Shown here: positions 59,835 through 64,000 of the stretch, piece by piece
How the letters are laid out: every line of letters starts with the position of its first letter
Position numbering within the stretch: position 1 is the stretch's first letter
Position numbers and translations under genes: made by a program
Notes under the pieces: model-generated
Databases searched by the model: none
Seen by the model: only the letters and a program-made list of their open reading frames with translations
What the model was told of the DNA's origin: nothing
Assembly (NCBI RefSeq): GCF_021134715.1
Contig: NC_060027.1
Location: forward strand, 3,782,001-3,846,000
DNA from: Daphnia pulex
Taxonomy: Eukaryota; Arthropoda; Branchiopoda; Diplostraca; Daphniidae
Length of the DNA stretch: 64,000 nt
Direction: 5' to 3'

Positions 59835-62628
59835 CGCGTCCGGCCGCTGTGGATTGTGTATTGAAACAGGTTCTTTTCTTATTTCTCCGCTCGTCTGTCT
59901 ATATAATAGCTTCTGGAAGCGCAGCACCTCTCCTAAAAAGCATCTCCGAGATGTGTAGATACATAATATAGCTGACGGCGGTGCCATGACGACTAAAGAT
60001 CATCGTATATAATACGAAGCACATTGAAAGAATTAAGGGAAAACTAGGGCGAGTGATTCAAGTTCCATCATCATCCGTCAGCCTCCAGCTGCTGCGTGGA
60101 GAAACGATATGTATATATGCGGCAATAGGCGAAAGCAATTTCTAGCCAGCAGCAGCGGACGATGTTGATTTCTCCATTTGATTTCAGTTATAAGAGAAAA
60201 CGCCCGATAAAAAGTTCAAGTCGAATGATGCGGATAAAAATAGTAAAAGTGAATTCTATAATTGATGAAAAGTGGAGCACTTTTTTTTTTGTATATCTGA
60301 TGCTGCTGGCGCCAAAGTCCAAAAGTGATGCCTCAAAAGACACCTGATGCTGCTGCTGTGATTATATACCTGATTTATAGGACTTTCAGACTCGGCGGTA
60401 TGAGGCGATGAGTGAAAGCCAACAATCTTTTCTTATTATCCATGCGTGAATTAAGAAGAGAAAGCCTAAACAAGCGCGGCAATTTGATTACAAAATCGAA
60501 AATAAAATCGCAACGTAATTTTATTTCATGTCATTGTTGACAGGAATACTGACTGGAAATCAAATTCCAGATTCAAAACGACACCAGCCGGCCAAAACGA
60601 AAGAGATTACTCATTATCACCTATTAATATTATTATGCAATTAAAAACTTATATAGCTATAGAATGCGGAAGTCCTTTTAATTATGGAAAATTATGATCT
60701 AGCTACTGATTGCAATGTTTTCCTTTTTAAATCTTTCATAACTAAATTGAAAACAAGCTAAATAATAGTAAAACACACTAACTGATCTCGATCTAAGCTT
60801 TTGATGATTCCTGTATATTTATATAGTGTTTCCCAAAATACATTTTGTATTATACATATTATTCATCTCAAAGTGGTTTGGAAAAGAAGAAAACATTTCA
60901 TATTAGTCCATTAAATAAACCACGAAAAAATTGTTCACCCCGGTAGGTATAAGAAATCAAATGCACGTTGTTTATAAGCTATATATACGGTCCCGATATA
61001 CTAGTTCTATATATAGGCATGTCCGGACGCTGGGCTTCCTCGAGGCTTCACGTACGCCCAACTGATTCCTTTGATCCGCGCGCGCGCGGCATTTGCGCAA
61101 GGGTTGAGGCTTTTTCGTTTGATTATATATTTCTGACTTTCTTTGCCGCAATTCATCTCAGACTGTCTATATAAGCACCGAGCGTGAATATGATATATAT
61201 CTCTCTCTTTGTGTATTAAACGTAAATCTCTATTTGATAATAACTGGTTTGATTCCAAAGAAAAGTTGAAAGTTTTGGGAATAATCGTGTGGAATCGGGG
61301 CGACGTGACGGACTACACGTGTCTAATTGTGCCATTTCATGTGGTTCACCTTCAACCATTCAACTATATACGTCCAATGCTAAATGCTGGATAGATTAAA
61401 TAACGAGGGACATAATAAACTTGATTGTCATTTTGCGAAAATGTGACCTCGATAAGAAATGAAGGAATGTGGTGATAACTGATTGCAGCTATTGAATTTC
61501 GCTTGATCATCACGGAGCCGTCACGCCAATCAGTCATCTTCATTTTTCTTCATTTGGCTTTCTCTTCTTTTGTGTATGGGCCCGGCCCCACCCCCTTTTT
61601 TTTAACAGCTGGAATTTACTCTGAGCGCGCTGAGCACTGCTGGGTGAGCATTGTTAATTAAATTTTCTGATATATTTTCTGCCAATAGCTTTTGCAAGTT
61701 GGCGTAGATTATATACGTGCTGTGGCCATTGCCAAATATCATTCATTTTTTAAAACAGGTACAAGCTTGTGGTTATTATGGCATAGTGCTATGGGCGAGT
61801 TGTTTAGGTATAGACGTGGGAGAGATCGTCAATAAGTCGACTGACGAACTCAAACTGCTTCTAGCCTTCGCTTCTTGTTAGCTATAAATAAATATACGCA
61901 GTTGGCACATATCCTATCCGATCCTACCTGATGAGGCTGAGATAATTGCAACACGCCAATACAAAGAGGAATGAAGCATATTAAATAGCTTCCATTTCCG
62001 CATAAATAAAACGTGAGAATTTCACGCCAGCGAAAGCTCCAACAGTATAAGGAAAGTTGAGTTTCAGATTTGCTTGATGACTGGCAACTGTCAGTCAGGA
62101 TATTAAATTTAGTCTACATTACAGAACTAAATCCTCGTGACTCTTGTCATATTTAAGCGCTGAAGTCCGGTGTGTTTTGCAACTCACGATGACAGTGATT
62201 TGCGCACTTCACGTCCATCTCCATTATCACAGTATTTTCCAATTCGAAAGCAAGAGCGGGATGAACCAAAAATCGGTAGCGCATCTTGCGTGAAAAATAA
62301 AACAGAATTGCGTCGTGAAATGTTATCTACAATAATAGTTGGCGATCTCTCTCTTACATATGGCACACAATTTAGTAGCCTAATTTTTTTAAATTCAAGT
62401 ACGTTGTTATTGATATATTTAGGTCGGGTAACTAATACCATAATTCACCAGTCTTTTATTAAAAACAAACAGTGTCGTATGAAATGTCTGCTAAAATTTG
62501 CGTTCTTCGAATGTCACGATTCTGTCACGATTCTGCCACTCTTACCCGGAACGGGTAAGGTTGAAACAAAAATCTCAAGGACATTGAATTAGCATGTGGA
62601 AGTAGAGATTCGTGTAGTGTGTCCTCAG
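59835..62628. other. AT-rich intergenic DNA
   Basis: No gene is supported over most of this stretch. A perfect alternating CG palindrome occurs at 61076-61090. A forward frame at 62170-62592 is open and ends near a GTAAGG (62555) that could splice in phase to 62629, but its sequence is not recognisable. Confidence 0.4.
61076..61090. repeat. Alternating CG palindrome
   Basis: A perfect palindrome (CCGCGCGCGCGCGGC) lies in otherwise AT-rich DNA. It is able to adopt left-handed DNA or a short hairpin. Confidence 0.7.
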
Positions 62629-62932
62629 GAAACAAATCGTCCAGAAATGGCGAGCAAAATGTAAATGACATTTTGAAAAAAAGTTTCAAATTGATACTTT
62701 CGAGAACTGAAATTACTGATAAATTTGCGATATCTCATTGCCAATTCCCTTTCACCTTGACGATAAGATCACATAAAAAAATGTTGGTTAAAATTCTCTC
62801 TGTAACTTTTGTTTCACTACAAATACCGTGCGCGGTTCGCGCATCAAATAGTACAAACAATTTATTTTATACCTTTTTAGACACCATAAGTAATTATAGG
62901 CTTGCAATTTCATATGCGTTTCTAACTTATAC
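62629..62932 (+). pseudogene. Possible diverged Timeless-like exon
   Basis: A 101-codon open stretch lies between an acceptor (cctcag, 62628) and a GTAAGC donor (62933). Its order of features resembles the N-terminal helical repeats of insect Timeless: a basic segment DILKKSFKLILS, then KMLVKILSVTFVSLQIPC (comparable to the 'IRILVNLTVPVEC' region) and then FYTFLDTISNYRLAIS. The resemblance is weak and judged by eye. Its donor phase (2) does not fit the next tim-like exon at 63418, so I treat it as a separate, perhaps decayed, copy. Confidence 0.3.
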
Positions 62933-63169
62933 GTAAGCTCAACTCAACTTGCGATAAGCATAGCATTTTTATTATATACAAATTTCAAAACGAAATGTTC
63001 GGCAAAGCCATAATATTGGTATAGGCTACAAATTTAGCCAAATGTGCACAAACGTTTTGCTAAAAAAATCTATTTTTCGATTTGTTTGTGCGCAAGCACC
63101 GCCTTTTCCGTCTTTAAATTGTTGTAAACTGTAACACCCCCTCCCTTTCCTGGAACAAAATGGAATTTG

Positions 63170-63207
63170 AATAAAACAAACAAACAAACAAAAAACCTTC
63201 GTATAAA
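63170..63207 (+). promoter_or_regulatory. AATAAA followed by a TATA box before the tim-like ORF
   Basis: AATAAA at 63170-63175 is followed by AAAC repeats, and TATAAAA lies at 63202-63208. The hexamer could end an upstream transcript, and the TATA box could start the tim-like transcript whose first ATG is at 63418. A CAGT initiator-like site lies near 63256, farther than usual from the TATA box. Confidence 0.35.
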
Positions 63208-63417
63208 AGCCGATGCAATTTAGATGTACTCCTGTGGTCTTTCCGAACTGGACTTCAGTTCAGCAAGAACCCGGCCATATGCAAGACCCTCCCCAATACT
63301 CTAAACAGTTCTCAACGTATTAAGCCAGCCGTTTCGAGTCGCCAGCAAGATCCGATTTGATTAAACTGGACACACGAGCAGGACGTCATTTCGGCTTTTA
63401 TCTATCTCTAATTTTCA

Positions 63418-64000
63418 ATGGACCGAATGAAACTCCAACCTGTTTTCAACGACCTTCAACGTCTTTTAGAGAACGTATAACCTTCGCTTTGTTTTCTAAA
63501 ATACAAAACCAAAACAAACTCGAAATTCTATTATTTTTAAATTTGGAATTTTTTATTTTCCCGCAGGAGTCATTGTCGAATGAAGAGTGCAGGTATATCA
63601 GCGATTCCCTCGTACACTTTCGCAACAACTTGTGCATTTCCGAAGGATTTACCAACAACGAAATATCCGGTGAGTCTATTGTGACAGTATCCAACATTGT
63701 TCGTCCCAATAGTTTCGTTGGGAATTTCACGTATCATCGCAGCGATATCGGCTCTCATTTGCCGAAAAATTGCCTTTTGTGGAATTTGTTTACACTGGGA
63801 ATCGATCGTCTCCTGATCAATTTGCTGGCTCACGCGGAAAAAGTACGTCCCTTAATAATGCGCAAAAGATTCAACCCGCAATTTAATAATTTAACTACAG
63901 TTTAACTCTTTTCCCGAACTATGCACAGGCAAAATGGATAACAACGATAGCTGAGCTCATTGCGCTATTCTACAAAGAGCGGAATGACCAAAATGGAGTG
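63418..64000 (+). CDS. tim: Timeless-like clock protein, 5' part, runs off window
   Basis: Exons 63418-63474, 63567-63842 and 63929-64000 (continues) are all phase 0 with clear GT-AG signals. The product reads MDRMKLQPVFNDLQRLLEN, then SLSNEECRYISDSLVHFRNN, then CLLWNLFTLGIDRLLINLLA joined to KWITTIAELIALFYKERND. The last two segments match the insect Timeless pattern ILWNLF..SIDKLLLYL..W....VQLIALIYKDQ, which identifies circadian Tim rather than Timeout. In insects Tim pairs with PERIOD or CRY and is light-degraded. An in-frame TAA upstream (CTC TAA TTT TCA ATG) and the lack of an acceptor fix this ATG, so the copy lacks roughly the first 150-200 residues of typical Tim. It may be a truncated paralogue. 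The 3' end is outside the window. Confidence 0.7.

Noticed and set aside
1..64000. tRNA, rRNA, CRISPR or bacterial operon features
   Set aside because: No cloverleaf with A and B boxes, no rRNA-like stretch, no regular direct-repeat and spacer array, and all recognised genes are intron-containing eukaryotic genes.

Overview
The window is nuclear DNA of an arthropod, most likely a water flea (Daphnia-type branchiopod crustacean). The evidence is spliced genes with GT-AG introns and short internal exons, arthropod-type orthologues (Shaw K+ channel, G-gamma30A, Timeless), TATA plus initiator promoters, and a very high density of short CA, GA and CAG tracts in non-coding DNA. The species is an inference; the sequence alone supports 'arthropod' firmly and 'Daphnia' only by style.

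Layout. Positions 1-2100 hold coding-like but broken fragments on both strands that I could not name. Positions 3414-5695 (minus) carry a seven-exon inositol polyphosphate 5-phosphatase of the INPP5E type. Positions 7040-7902 (plus) carry a two-exon G-protein gamma subunit with a CaaX end, divergent from INPP5E. Positions 8756-10616 (plus) carry an eight-exon DCAF13/Sof1 ribosome-biogenesis WD40 protein. Positions 12174-30183 (minus) are the Shaw (Kv3-type) voltage-gated K+ channel, six coding exons spread over 18 kb with long microsatellite-rich introns. About 14 kb upstream of Shaw (30184-44107) has no gene I can support.

Positions 44108-50520 are the most unusual part: a head-to-tail array of about seven diverged copies of a 0.7-0.9 kb unit. 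The copies share short nucleotide blocks and remnants of the same short open reading frames, and I do not recognise the unit. Positions 50521-58872 are simple-repeat-rich with one doubtful ORF. Positions 58873-59749 (minus) encode an orphan secreted protein with a five-codon first exon and a clear TATA promoter. At the right edge, 63418-64000 (plus) is the start of a Timeless-like (circadian clock) gene that runs off the window. A weaker Timeless-like exon lies upstream at 62629-62932.

The genes do not form a pathway. They are independent signalling and housekeeping genes: phosphoinositide phosphatase, G-gamma, rRNA processing, K+ channel, secreted orphan and clock-related. INPP5E and G-gamma are divergent neighbours; DCAF13 and Shaw converge with about 1.5 kb between their stop codons. 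All exon boundaries given were placed by eye from splice signals, phase and family conservation.
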